This document shows, in pieces, positions 15,870 through 24,168 of a DNA stretch of 36,016 nt. The DNA comes from Acidobacteriota bacterium. Its GTDB lineage: Bacteria > Acidobacteriota > Terriglobia > Acidiferrales > UBA7541. The stretch lies in NCBI GenBank assembly GCA_021788095.1, contig JAJYLB010000037.1:1-36016 (forward strand), read 5' to 3'. Below the pieces are notes generated by a model. The model searched no databases, was not told the origin of the DNA, and saw only the letters and a program-made list of their open reading frames with translations. A program made the translations under genes and the position numbers. The stretch's first letter is position 1. Each line of letters starts with the position of its first letter.

Positions 15870-18800
15870 TCACATCCCTCCGGAATCCTTGGGAGGAACG
15901 GGAGCGACAAAGGGAACGTTGGCAGCCTTGAGCTTCTCGTTCAACGAGGCCAGGTCCTTCTTCTGTAGCTGGTTCCAGGCCGCAACCTGCGCGTCAATTC
16001 CCTTCTTCAGCACGTCGAATACGGCGCGCTCGGCCGCCGTGGGCGCGGCATCGCCGCTTTCCACGGAACCGCCGAGAGCCATCATCTGGTCGGCGACCAG
16101 GACGGGGAAGTTCAGGGAATCCTCGCCGCTCTTCGATCTTGTATCGATCAGGTGGTTTTCGATGGCGTCGGCCTGTTTCCCCAGCGCCGTCGCGGCGTCG
16201 GAGAGGTCCTTATGGGTAGCGCCAAGGCGCTTTTCGAGCGGGCCGAGCTGCGCCTGGAGGCTGCGAATTTCGTTAACGGCATCGTGAGCCGCGTTGACTT
16301 CGCCCTGAATCTCGAGCGCCAGGGCGAGCTGTTTTTCGAGATCGGCCGCGGACACATTGATCCGCGGGTCTTCTTTGACAACGAGCGGAGCCTTGTAGGT
16401 TTCCGCGCCAACCGTCAGGTTCACCTGGTAGGTTCCCGGCACGACGAGCGGGCCAAACGGCGAAGCGGCCCACGCCACCGCCCCCGGCACCTGCCGGTCG
16501 GAAGTGTAGCGGAGGTCCCATTCGAACCGGTTCACGCCGGAATGGGTCGTCACGCGGGCGACGCGCAAGAATCGCGCGAAGCCGGCAGGGGGGCCGGCGG
16601 GAGGACCTTTGCGCTCGCTGGAGAACTTCTGCACCAGTTCGCCTTTCGCATCCCGGATCTCCAGCGTCACCGGACCCTTCGGCTCCGATTTCAGCCAGTA
16701 ATCGATCGTCGCGTTCGAACCGCCGCGGCCGGCGAACCCGCCGCCGACTCGTGCGCGATAGGCCGTCGCCGGCGAGAACAGGTAGGCCGTCTGGTCCTCG
16801 ACCTGGGGTGTAAGTTGACGGAGGGGTGTGATGTCGTCGAGCGACCAGAACGCGCGGCCGTGCGTCGCAACGAGTAGGTCGTCGCCGTGGACGACGAGGT
16901 CGCGCACCGGCACGGTCGGCAGGTTCCGCTTCAGCGGAGCCCAGTGCGCGCCGTCGTCGAAGCTGACGTAGACGCCCAGCTCGGTGCCCGCAAAGAGCAG
17001 GTCCTTGCGAACCGCGTCTTCCGTCACGGCGTGGACGTATGCGCCAGCCGGGATGCCGTTGTTGATCCGCGTCCAGGTCTTGCCGAAATCCTCCGTCTTG
17101 AAGATGTATGGAGCGAAATCGTTGTTCTTCTCTCCATTCACCGCCGCGTAGGCCGTTCCGGCGCTCGAAGGCGAGGCGTCGATGAGGCTGACTTTGTACC
17201 ACTGCGGCAGGTCCTTCGGCGTCACGTTCTGCCAGTGCGCGCCGCCGTCGCGGGTCAGATGGATCAAGCCGTCGTCCGATCCCACCCATATCTCTCCGCG
17301 ATCGATCGGAGAGGGAGCGATGCAAAAGATGGTGTCGTAGTATTCGGCGCTGGTATTGTCCTGAGTGAGGGGACCGCCGGCGGACTGCTGCTTCGATTTG
17401 TCATTGCGAGTCAGGTCCGGGCTGATCGCTTTCCAGCTTTGGCCTCCGTCGGTCGTCTCGAACAGCGCGTTCCCGCCGAAATACACCGTATCGGCGTCGA
17501 AGGGAGAAAGCGCGATGGGCGCGGTCCACTGAAACCGGTAGGTCAAGTTCGCGGCCGCATGTCCCATGGGATTGAGCGGCCACGGCGAGATATCCACCGC
17601 GGTCCCGGTCTTGCGGTCGAATCGCGTAATCGCTCCGTCGTACCCGCTCGCGTAGACCGTGTCTCCCGACGGCACCGGCACCACCCACCCGCTTTCCCCG
17701 CCGCCCACCTCGTAGTAGTCGTTGGGATTGCCCCGGCTCGGTATCGCTACCGTCGAGTTGTCTTGCTGGGCTCCGTAAACGTAATACGGGAATCGCTGGT
17801 CCGCGGCCACGTGATAGAACTCCGCCGTCGGCTGATTGTCGACAGTGGACCACGTCGCGCCGCCGTTGAGAGAGACGGTGGCGCCGCCATCATTCGCGAC
17901 GATCAAATGCTGCGGATCCGTGGGATCGATCCACAGGCAGTGGTTGTCGCCATGAGGCGTGGGGAGCATTTTCCAGGTGCTTCCGCCGTCAGTCGAGCGG
18001 AAGACGCCGGTGTTCAAGATGTAGATCGTTTCCTGGCTTTTGGGGTCGGCGTAGATATTCGTGAAATACCACGCCCGCTGCCGGAACCGGTGATCCCCGG
18101 TCACCCGATGCCAGCTTGCGCCCGCATCGTCGGAAGCGTAGAGTCCGCCCTCCTTCGCTTCGATCAGGGCGTAGACGTGCTCGGAATCGGCTCCCACCGC
18201 CAGCCCGATGCGCCCCAGCACGCCAGCCGGCAAGCCGTGGCCGTCGAGCGGCTTCCAGGTGGCGCCGCCGTCGGTGGATTTGTAGATCCCGCTGCCGGGT
18301 CCGCCGCTCGTGAAACCCCACGGTGTGCGGCTGATCTCGTAGAGCGCAGCGTAAACGATGTGGGAATTGTTGGGATCGTAGACGAGGTCCACGGCGCCGG
18401 TCTTGTCGTCCTTGTAAAGGACCTTCGTCCAGGTCTTCCCGCCGTCCGTCGTCCGGAAAACGCCCCGCTCGGCATTCGGCCCGAAGGGATCGCCGATGGC
18501 CGCGACGAGCGCCACGTCCGAATCGCGCGGATCGACGAGGATGGCCGCGATGTGCTGCGTTTCGTTCAAGCCGATGTGCGCCCACGTCTTTCCCGCGTCC
18601 GTGGATTTCCACATGCCGTCGCCGTAGCTGATGTCGCCGCGAATCGCTTCCTCGCCCGTGCCCACGTAGATGACGTTAGGGTCGGACGGCGCGACGGCCA
18701 CGGCGCCAATCGAGGCGATGGGTTCCTTGTCGAAGATCGGGGTCCAATGCTGTCCCGCATCCCCCGTCTTCCACACTCCGCCGGCAACCGCCCCGAAGTA

Positions 18801-19001
18801 ATACGTGTTCGTGCCCGGTACGCCTGCGGCCGCTTCCGCGCGGCCCCCACGACTGGGTCCGACGAGGCGCCAAGTCATTCCTGCCAGCGTGCCCTTTCCG
18901 ATCTGCTGGGCATGCGCCGGCGAAATCGCTGCTCCCAGCACCGCCACCGCCACCAACCCCAGGAAACCACTGACCCACGACATTCTTCCTCGAGTGCGCA
19001 T
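15870..19001 (-). CDS. Secreted Asp-box (BNR) beta-propeller protein
   Basis: This is a 1043-aa exported protein with signal peptide 1 to about 31 (ending AHA-QQ). About ten Asp-box turns of the form S/T-x-D-x-G-x-T/S-W are visible, for example STDAGKTW, TTDGGKTW, STDGGATW, SDDAGASW, STDGGSTW, TTDGGQSW, TRDGGAHW, TEDFGKTW and SFDDGAHW. They imply two stacked propellers of the sortilin/VPS10-like type over about residues 40-720. After that comes a beta domain (about 760-880) and a helical C-terminal part (about 900-1040). Such proteins are often annotated as glycosyl hydrolases, but no sialidase catalytic set was recognised, so binding or export roles are equally likely. ATG 19001 has GGAGGGAGG directly upstream. 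It converges with the MFS gene across 33 bp. Confidence 0.85.
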   Translation of the reverse strand: MRTRGRMSWVSGFLGLVAVAVLGAAISPAHAQQIGKGTLAGMTWRLVGPSRGGRAEAAAGVPGTNTYYFGAVAGGVWKTGDAGQHWTPIFDKEPIASIGAVAVAPSDPNVIYVGTGEEAIRGDISYGDGMWKSTDAGKTWAHIGLNETQHIAAILVDPRDSDVALVAAIGDPFGPNAERGVFRTTDGGKTWTKVLYKDDKTGAVDLVYDPNNSHIVYAALYEISRTPWGFTSGGPGSGIYKSTDGGATWKPLDGHGLPAGVLGRIGLAVGADSEHVYALIEAKEGGLYASDDAGASWHRVTGDHRFRQRAWYFTNIYADPKSQETIYILNTGVFRSTDGGSTWKMLPTPHGDNHCLWIDPTDPQHLIVANDGGATVSLNGGATWSTVDNQPTAEFYHVAADQRFPYYVYGAQQDNSTVAIPSRGNPNDYYEVGGGESGWVVPVPSGDTVYASGYDGAITRFDRKTGTAVDISPWPLNPMGHAAANLTYRFQWTAPIALSPFDADTVYFGGNALFETTDGGQSWKAISPDLTRNDKSKQQSAGGPLTQDNTSAEYYDTIFCIAPSPIDRGEIWVGSDDGLIHLTRDGGAHWQNVTPKDLPQWYKVSLIDASPSSAGTAYAAVNGEKNNDFAPYIFKTEDFGKTWTRINNGIPAGAYVHAVTEDAVRKDLLFAGTELGVYVSFDDGAHWAPLKRNLPTVPVRDLVVHGDDLLVATHGRAFWSLDDITPLRQLTPQVEDQTAYLFSPATAYRARVGGGFAGRGGSNATIDYWLKSEPKGPVTLEIRDAKGELVQKFSSERKGPPAGPPAGFARFLRVARVTTHSGVNRFEWDLRYTSDRQVPGAVAWAASPFGPLVVPGTYQVNLTVGAETYKAPLVVKEDPRINVSAADLEKQLALALEIQGEVNAAHDAVNEIRSLQAQLGPLEKRLGATHKDLSDAATALGKQADAIENHLIDTRSKSGEDSLNFPVLVADQMMALGGSVESGDAAPTAAERAVFDVLKKGIDAQVAAWNQLQKKDLASLNEKLKAANVPFVAPVPPKDSGGM

Positions 19002-19111
19002 AAGCCTCCCTCCTAAGCCGCCGGGATTCTACACCGAGCGGGGCCGATTTGCGCAACTCACTTCTAAGTTGGGCCGGTATCGTCGCGCCGCATCTAACCT
19101 AAAGTGGGCTT

Positions 19112-19249
19112 GTGGGACCGAAAAAGTGGGAAAAGGACACCCACAGGCGAAACGAGGCCTTCCAGAGGCGCAGCCAGCAAGACCAGGACGATTACTGGCG
19201 CTGGCGGCACGAGCAAGGCGGCCACGACAACGGCGGCGGCCAGCCCTGA
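19112..19249 (+). CDS. Candidate 45-aa hydrophilic small protein
   Basis: GTG 19112 opens a 45-codon frame to TGA 19247. The product is very hydrophilic and tryptophan-bearing (KKWEKDTHRRNEAFQRRS, then QDDYWRWRHEQGGHDNGGG), which looks more like real protein than antisense GC-rich sequence. The start has no strong Shine-Dalgarno and no family was recognised. It sits between the BNR gene (divergent) and the duplicated mdh fragment. Confidence 0.35.
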   Translation: MGPKKWEKDTHRRNEAFQRRSQQDQDDYWRWRHEQGGHDNGGGQP

Positions 19250-19263
19250 CAAGCTAGTGGCGC

Positions 19264-19495
19264 GGGCATTCCTGCCCGCGCTCTTTTCCTAAGACCCGAG
19301 GGCCCTCCGCCGTCGCAAGCGCGGATCAGATATTGAGCAGATTCACCACTTCGCGGACGGATGCCGCGGATTTGTCGAGCGCCGCTTGCTCGTCCGGGGC
19401 GAGCTTGATTTCGACGACCTGTTCGATGCCCTGAGCGCCGAGTTCCACCGGCACGCCCATAAACAGGCCCTGGATTCCGTATTCGACTTCGAGGT
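19264..19495 (-). repeat. Duplicated segment of the mdh 3-prime region
   Basis: This segment matches 23036-23254 on the same strand: the mdh 3-prime end plus part of its downstream flank (GGGCATTCCTGCC... and CTTTTCCT). Over the 170 coding bases only six differences were counted by eye. The downstream flank has diverged more and is about 13 nt longer here. Confidence 0.85.
19326..19495 (-). pseudogene. 3-prime fragment of a second malate dehydrogenase gene
   Basis: The 170 bp encode the last 56 or so residues of malate dehydrogenase ([36 protein letters not shown]...) and end at the same stop position as the intact mdh at 23085. The intact gene differs at six bases (T/G, C/T, G/C, C/T, C/G, A/C). 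Homology stops abruptly at 19495; upstream of it is unrelated sequence with an in-frame ATG at 19523, so a 65-aa product could be made but would lack the NAD domain and active site. This is a truncated copy and not an independent gene. Confidence 0.85.
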
Positions 19496-19550
19496 TCAGC
19501 TCGGCGGCAATCAACGTCCGCATCCGCGCCGCGCCGAGCCCCCGCCAATC

Positions 19551-21389
19551 TTATGGGATTTGCACGCGGTAGCTTGTGGCGCTGATTTCGCCTCCCACGG
19601 GTTCCTCGGCGACCACGCGCAGGCGGTAGATGCCCCGGGGGGCGTCGAGAGTCATCTCGGCGCTGATGCCGGTCTTTCGGAAGCGCTCGAAGGTTTGCTT
19701 CTTGAACGCAAATACCATGTGCGCCTCCTTCCCGGCGACGAGTGTCCCCTGAGCGTTGAATAGCGCGCCCACGAATGTCAGCTCCTCAATGCGCCGGGCT
19801 CGCCGCGTCCCAAATGGCAGCGTCGCAATCCCCACGTGGGTCAGGATGCTGAGTTTTCCGCTGCCGTTCAGGGCGGGCGCCTTGCTGACGGTTAAGGGAA
19901 AGTCGTTTCGCGGTTCAGAGCTGCGCACCTCTCGGTCGATCGCCTGCTGCGGCGTTGGCCCGCTCGCCTCCTTCGCTTCGATCGCGGGCGCGAAGTATCC
20001 CGGGCGCGCCTGGATGAAGTCGTGACGTGCGTTGCTCACCTCGATTTTGATCTTGTGGTATTTGCCGTCCTGCTCCGGCCGGAACCCGAGAACGTAAGAG
20101 GTGGTCGGCGCGAGGCCCAGTTCGCGGAATCCGAAATCTAGGTCGTTGTTGTTCCGGAAGAAGAGGCCGCCGGTGCTCTCGGCGAGGTTGGCCATGGCTT
20201 CGTCCTCGCTCTCTTGCTCGTCGCCAAGCGTTTGCGCCTCATATATTGTCTTTCGGAGAAAGGCCTGGGAACTCAGGTTTTCCGGAGGCTCGCTTATGGG
20301 CCCGCCCGGCGCCAGGGTGTACAGACCCTTGGCGTCGAGCGAGTTGATGACCAGCCCCGCCCGCACCGCCTCGTTGGCGATTTCGTTCACCTCCGGGAGT
20401 AGATCGCCTCCGGAGAGGAATCCCGAAGATGCAAACAGGAGCACTCGCTCCCCGGGCATTTGCGCCAGTCGCCCAACGGCTGAGCTGATCGCGTCCAGGG
20501 TGGCTTGCGCCACGAGGAGCGCCTGGTTCCAGATCGCCCGCGCTCGCCCCTGGACGTAGTCAGCAGCGGGGCTCCCCATCCGCGGGCCCGCCAGTGTCAT
20601 TCCCGAGCCGCCCGGCGAGTCGCACAGGGACAGGCCCGGGCAGGAGCAGGCTTCGAAGTCCTTTTCGCTGATCGCCGACGGGTCCCCCTTCACGATTCGA
20701 TACGCCTCGAGGGGAGTGATCCCCGGGCACGACATTCCCCCACCCGCGCTCATTCGGGGATGGGAGGTGATCGTCGCCAAGGATTTGAGCATCTCGCCCG
20801 CGTTGCCGCTGAACGGTAGAATCTGTCCCCCCGACGTCGTAAACAACCCCACCTGGCTGCCGCTTGCCGCGGCTTCTTGGATAAAATGCCTGGCCGCGAC
20901 TTTCGCTTGCGCGAGGTCGGCGGGCGGAGTGTTGATATCGTCGAAAAACAGACCGACCCACCGGCCGGTCCCTTGCGGCTGCTGCGGCGCCCCCGTTGGG
21001 TTGAGCGCGCTGGGCGCGGCGCTCGCGCCCTCGGACGTGGGAGCCGCTATCTTGCCGTTGGACTGTTCCACGGAAAACGTCGCGACCTGACGCCGACGCC
21101 CCGAGTCGAAAACCGCGAAGTCCCTTCTCCTGAGGCCGGCGACAGGCCGCGCGCGGCTATCGCGCACGACGACCCTAAGGTAGACCAGGCGGCTTTCCAC
21201 GCGAACGACCGGGGACGGAGGGGGATAGGGTGAGCTGCTGATGCGCACCTCACCCGGCGACAGCCGCTGCGCGGTCGAGGGCACTGCCGAAAGAGTCAGC
21301 GCTGCTGCGGCGGCCGAAAATCTCGGCCACCTGCCAAGCGACCAACCCCGGCGCCGCGATCCTTCCAGACTGGTCGGCTTTGAAGTCAT
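19551..21389 (-). CDS. VWFA-related acidobacterial protein (TIGR03436 type)
   Basis: This is a 612-aa exported protein. After a signal segment ending near STAQ, an N-terminal beta domain reads VESRLVYLRVVVRDSRARPVAGLRRRDFAVFDSGRRR. The von Willebrand A-like domain then begins with VGLFFDDINTPPADL, a degenerate MIDAS-type loop, and later has GERVLLFASSGFLSGGD. The last 150 residues include YVLGFRPEQDGKYHKIKIEV and a C-terminal beta domain. The block layout is that of the acidobacterial VWFA family, whose function is unknown. A cysteine-bearing insertion (MSCPG... to SLCDSPGG) lies within the A domain. The frame is open to 21554, but ATG 21389 with GAGTGG upstream gives the signal peptide. It is a marker for the phylum. 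Confidence 0.88.
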   Translation of the reverse strand: MTSKPTSLEGSRRRGWSLGRWPRFSAAAAALTLSAVPSTAQRLSPGEVRISSSPYPPPSPVVRVESRLVYLRVVVRDSRARPVAGLRRRDFAVFDSGRRRQVATFSVEQSNGKIAAPTSEGASAAPSALNPTGAPQQPQGTGRWVGLFFDDINTPPADLAQAKVAARHFIQEAAASGSQVGLFTTSGGQILPFSGNAGEMLKSLATITSHPRMSAGGGMSCPGITPLEAYRIVKGDPSAISEKDFEACSCPGLSLCDSPGGSGMTLAGPRMGSPAADYVQGRARAIWNQALLVAQATLDAISSAVGRLAQMPGERVLLFASSGFLSGGDLLPEVNEIANEAVRAGLVINSLDAKGLYTLAPGGPISEPPENLSSQAFLRKTIYEAQTLGDEQESEDEAMANLAESTGGLFFRNNNDLDFGFRELGLAPTTSYVLGFRPEQDGKYHKIKIEVSNARHDFIQARPGYFAPAIEAKEASGPTPQQAIDREVRSSEPRNDFPLTVSKAPALNGSGKLSILTHVGIATLPFGTRRARRIEELTFVGALFNAQGTLVAGKEAHMVFAFKKQTFERFRKTGISAEMTLDAPRGIYRLRVVAEEPVGGEISATSYRVQIP

Positions 21390-21600
21390 TTCCACTCGGC
21401 CACCGACTCGATTCCGGGCTGCCAGGGGGGAACAACCTAAGTATACCGCCACGGTGACCGTGACTCTCCCGGCCCGGGGCGGCGTGCGCGCGAAAGGGTT
21501 CCTGCGTCGCTCCGCCCGTTGGCGCGCAACACAACCACAGCAACGGGCCCTCACCTCACGCGCGGCTCGTCACGCCCCAGCGGCCTGTCCCTCTCCGCCC

Positions 21601-21888
21601 CTACCTGGTGGGTGCTTCTGCTATCGCGGCCTTGCAAGCCCCTAGGAACGGGGGATTGTTAGGAAGCAGGCACACGCACTCCCAAGGCGGTTTCAGCACC
21701 TGCGGGCAGTCCGAATCTGAAAGGCACTCCCCGTTGCAGCTCAACACCAACGGACCGCGGCTCGCCTTCAGCACTTCTCCGCTTTGCGCGATCGCGAGGG
21801 CCGAAGTACCGAGCATTGCGACCATTGCGCCCAGCAGCAGCGCCCAGGCCAGCCTCACGCCTGCGACCTCTTCAATCAGAGTTCTCAT
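21601..21888 (-). CDS. Small secreted six-cysteine protein (knottin-like spacing)
   Basis: This is a 95-aa protein with a signal peptide to about residue 35 (LGTSALAIAQ-S). The mature part of about 60 residues has six cysteines at 51, 55, 61, 71, 73 and 84, pattern C-x3-C-x5-C-x9-C-x-C-x10-C, with the core ECLSDSDCP and ECVC. That order and the C-x-C pair resemble inhibitor-cystine-knot peptides (squash inhibitors have DSDC and ECVC), though the loops here are longer. GGAGGTG about 6 nt before ATG 21888 is a very strong Shine-Dalgarno, so translation is likely efficient. It lies 36 bp after the thioredoxin-fold gene, which could help form or reshuffle its disulfides. No family was recognised; the fold is inference. 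Confidence 0.78.
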   Translation of the reverse strand: MRTLIEEVAGVRLAWALLLGAMVAMLGTSALAIAQSGEVLKASRGPLVLSCNGECLSDSDCPQVLKPPWECVCLLPNNPPFLGACKAAIAEAPTR

Positions 21889-21924
21889 TTCCGCACCTCC
21901 TTCGTTCTTCTCGGCGTGCGCTCC

Positions 21925-22497
21925 CTAGTGGACGTGCACACCGGTTTGCGCTACGAGCCCGAGGACCTGGTTCACCTCGGCGCGAGAGAGCACCCCGGTC
22001 CACACGCCTTCGACCGCCCCTCCGGGCCCGACCAAGATCGTCTGCGGAGTCAGGCGCAGCCGATACTGGAGGACGGTTTCCCCGTCCGGGTCCACGACAG
22101 CGTCGGCGTTCCCCAAGCCCACTTCCGACAGCGACTTTTTGGACAGGCCAGCCCCGTCGAGGCTCACGCCGATCACCCGCACGCGCTCCCGGTCAAGCGC
22201 AGAGAGAATGCGTCGCCAGCTCCGGGCGTTCACCACGCACTCGCCGCACCGGGCGTCAAATGCCAGAACGAGAGTCTTCCTGCCATGGACGCTATATCCC
22301 GCGGGGGAAACGCTCCCGGCGATGGTCCGCCCGGAGACCGGAGGAAGGACTTCGCCCACGTAGGACTGCTCGCTGGCGACGCAGGCTGACCCCAGGGCGC
22401 GAATCTTCCGATTCTGCAGGACCAGAACCGCATCGGACACAGCTAGGGCGCACGCCGCAACCAGGAATACCGCAACGGTGGTGACCGGGGCTCTCAC
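21925..22497 (-). CDS. Membrane-anchored thioredoxin-fold protein with CGEC site
   Basis: This is a 190-aa protein with an N-terminal membrane anchor (VTTVAVFLVAACALAVSDAVLVL) and a periplasmic thioredoxin/redoxin domain of the TlpA-AhpC/TSA type. The active site is C84-G-E-C87 (FDARCGECVVNARSW) and the cis-proline is P151 (LTPQTILVG). The extended region GVSLDGAGLSKK is typical of redoxins. It probably acts as a thiol reductase or oxidase outside the cytoplasm. The frame runs far upstream in antisense to mdh, which is not real. GTG 22497, with a GGCGGGGG Shine-Dalgarno, is the best start. A 7-bp GC hairpin (22522-22540) lies in the presumed leader. Downstream follows the six-cysteine protein. 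Confidence 0.8.
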   Translation of the reverse strand: MRAPVTTVAVFLVAACALAVSDAVLVLQNRKIRALGSACVASEQSYVGEVLPPVSGRTIAGSVSPAGYSVHGRKTLVLAFDARCGECVVNARSWRRILSALDRERVRVIGVSLDGAGLSKKSLSEVGLGNADAVVDPDGETVLQYRLRLTPQTILVGPGGAVEGVWTGVLSRAEVNQVLGLVAQTGVHVH

Positions 22498-22811
22498 CGG
22501 GAACCCCCGCCGGAGCGAGCGCCCCGGGGCGCGCCCGGGGTGGCCCACTCGGCAGCGATTATTGAAATAGCGGGAGGCGCAACGAGCCAGAAATGGAGGG
22601 ACGGGAAACGGATCACGCGAACCTCCACGCCCGCCTGACCCACCACTGGCTAATCCTAAGCCAGGGGGGGGAGGGCTAATGTCAAGCGAAATCGAGGGCC
22701 ATGCTCTTCCGAACAGAGAGGGCGTGAAATACGCCGTCTCGCTTGCACCTAGCGGAACCCAACCTTGTGCTTTCACACCGCTAAAGAACCGCCGAGCGGA
22801 CGGCTCGCTCA
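22498..22811. other. Gene-free leader region upstream of the thioredoxin-fold gene
   Basis: This stretch holds a GC hairpin (CCCCGGG-GCGCG-CCCGGGG, 22522-22540) and a small dyad (CTGGCT-AATCCTA-AGCCAG, 22646-22664). No protein-coding segment was recognised and no clear promoter was identified. Confidence 0.4.
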
Positions 22812-22990
22812 TTAGGGGACGACGACGGCCAGCTCCTCGACGTGAACGGGCCGATCGTCCTGGGGGACACGCAGGGATATGCCAGCAATGAGGCGAGGTG
22901 CTGCTTCGCCGCTTCGCGGACGTTCTGCTTCGCTTGCTCGATCGCTCCCCCCTTGCTGAAACAGCCGGGGACGTTTGGAGCGGGAGCGCA
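22812..22990 (-). pseudogene. Decayed hicB-like antitoxin remnant
   Basis: Read in two frames, this segment gives the middle and end of a HicB-like protein: NVPGCFSKGGAIEQAKQNV-REAAKQHL in one frame (compare the family block LPGCFSQGDTLEEA...I.EAIELHL), then GISLRVPQDDRPVHVEELAVVVP in the next frame, ending at TAA 22812. A frameshift therefore lies near 22880, and the N-terminal third is missing, replaced by repeat-like sequence. No hicA toxin gene is visible. It sits next to the downstream flank of mdh. Confidence 0.6.
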
Positions 22991-23084
22991 GAAGCACCTA
23001 CGCCGACCCGCACCTGAGGTGCCGAGGGCATTCCTGCCTGCGGGCTTTTCCTCAGGCCCGCAGGACATCCGCCGCACGCGCGGG

Positions 23085-24023
23085 TCAGAGATTGAGCAGA
23101 TTCACCACTTCGCGGACGGATGCCGCGGATTTGTCGAGCGCCGCTTGCTCGTCCGGGGTGAGCTTGATTTCGACGACCTGTTCGATGCCCTGAGCCCCGA
23201 GTTTCACCGGCACGCCCATAAAGAGGCCCTGGATTCCGTATTCGCCTTCGAGGTACGCCGAACACGGCAGAATCTTCTTCCGGTCGCGCAGAATCGCATC
23301 CACCATCTCGTACACGGCGGCGGAAGGCGCGTAATAGGCCGAGCCGGTTTTCAGCAAATTCACGATTTCGCCGCCGCCCTTGCGCGTGCGCTGGACGATG
23401 GCTTCGATACGCTCCTTCGGCAGCAGCTCGGGCAGCGGAATCCCGGCCACGGTGGAATAGCGCGGCAGAGGCACCATATCGTCGCCGTGCCCACCGAGCA
23501 CGAAGGCGTGCACGTTTTCGACCGAGACGCACATCTCCGTGGCGATGAAGGCGCGCATCCGCGCCGAATCCAGGACGCCGGCCATGCCGATCACCCGGTT
23601 CTTGGGGAATTTGCTGGCGCGGTAAGCGACTTGGCACATGACGTCGAGCGGGTTGGTCACAACCATCAGGATCGCCTCGGGCGAAAGTCTGGCCACCGCC
23701 TCGGTCACGTCTTTCACCACTGCGTAGTTCGCTTTCACCAGGTCGTCCCGGCTCATCCCGGGCTTGCGCGCGAAACCCGCCGTGATGACGACGACCGCGC
23801 TCCCCGCGGTCGCGCTGTAATCGCCGCCCTGGGTGCTCACGCCCTCGACGCGGGCGTCGCTGCGGAGGATAGGCATGGCTTCGAGCATGTCGAGCCCCTT
23901 CCCCGCGGGCACGCCATCGAGAATATCGGTCAAAACCACGTCGGCAAGACCCGCATCGGCGATCCGCTGCGCGGCTGTGGCGCCGACGAACCCACCTCCA
24001 ACCACCGTCACTTTTTTCCGCAT
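23085..24023 (-). CDS. mdh: Malate dehydrogenase (LDH-like type)
   Basis: This 312-aa enzyme interconverts malate and oxaloacetate with NAD in the TCA cycle. The Rossmann motif is VVGGGFVGA (7-15), with D33 at the end of strand 2 pointing to NAD. Substrate arginines are R86 and R92 (ARKPGMSR) and R155 (LDSARMR), the latter pairing with the catalytic H179 ([10 protein letters not shown]). Length and motifs match the LDH-like MDH found in many non-proteobacteria. ATG 24023 has GAGGAG about 10 nt upstream. It follows icd on the same strand after 145 bp that contain an inverted-repeat element. A 3-prime fragment of this gene is duplicated at 19326-19495. Confidence 0.96.
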   Translation of the reverse strand: MRKKVTVVGGGFVGATAAQRIADAGLADVVLTDILDGVPAGKGLDMLEAMPILRSDARVEGVSTQGGDYSATAGSAVVVITAGFARKPGMSRDDLVKANYAVVKDVTEAVARLSPEAILMVVTNPLDVMCQVAYRASKFPKNRVIGMAGVLDSARMRAFIATEMCVSVENVHAFVLGGHGDDMVPLPRYSTVAGIPLPELLPKERIEAIVQRTRKGGGEIVNLLKTGSAYYAPSAAVYEMVDAILRDRKKILPCSAYLEGEYGIQGLFMGVPVKLGAQGIEQVVEIKLTPDEQAALDKSAASVREVVNLLNL

Positions 24024-24044
24024 GTGTGTGTTTCTCCTCGAACA

Positions 24045-24166
24045 GGATGCTGCAAAAGGCCCTAATGTCGTGCTGAGCGAAGCATCCCGTCAATTCAGCG
24101 GAAACTTCGGTTGGGATCCTTCGCCGTGCTCAGGATGACGGCTCGGAAGGGCCTTTTGCAGCATCC
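24045..24166. repeat. 122-bp element with 19-bp perfect terminal inverted repeats between icd and mdh
   Basis: GGATGCTGCAAAAGGCCCT (24045-24063) is the exact reverse complement of 24148-24166. Inside, GTGCTGAGCGAAGCATCC and GGATCCTTCGCCGTGCTCAG form a second, imperfect inverted repeat of a type common in Acidobacteriota (recalled). It begins 2 bp after the icd stop codon. Confidence 0.85.
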
Positions 24167-24168
24167 CG

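Noticed and set aside
16887..19016. A 709-residue open frame on the plus strand
   Set aside because: It is antisense to the clear BNR protein, has no domain features, and such frames are common in GC-rich DNA.
21601..22497. Methylamine-dehydrogenase-like maturation system (thioredoxin plus small Cys-rich subunit)
   Set aside because: The small protein has six cysteines and no tryptophan pair pattern of MauA, and no MauE, MauB or MauG-like gene is nearby.
21925..24093. A 722-residue open frame on the minus strand
   Set aside because: The first two thirds are antisense-frame shadow of mdh and repeats (Arg/Gly-rich, no domains). Only the last 190 codons encode the thioredoxin-fold protein.
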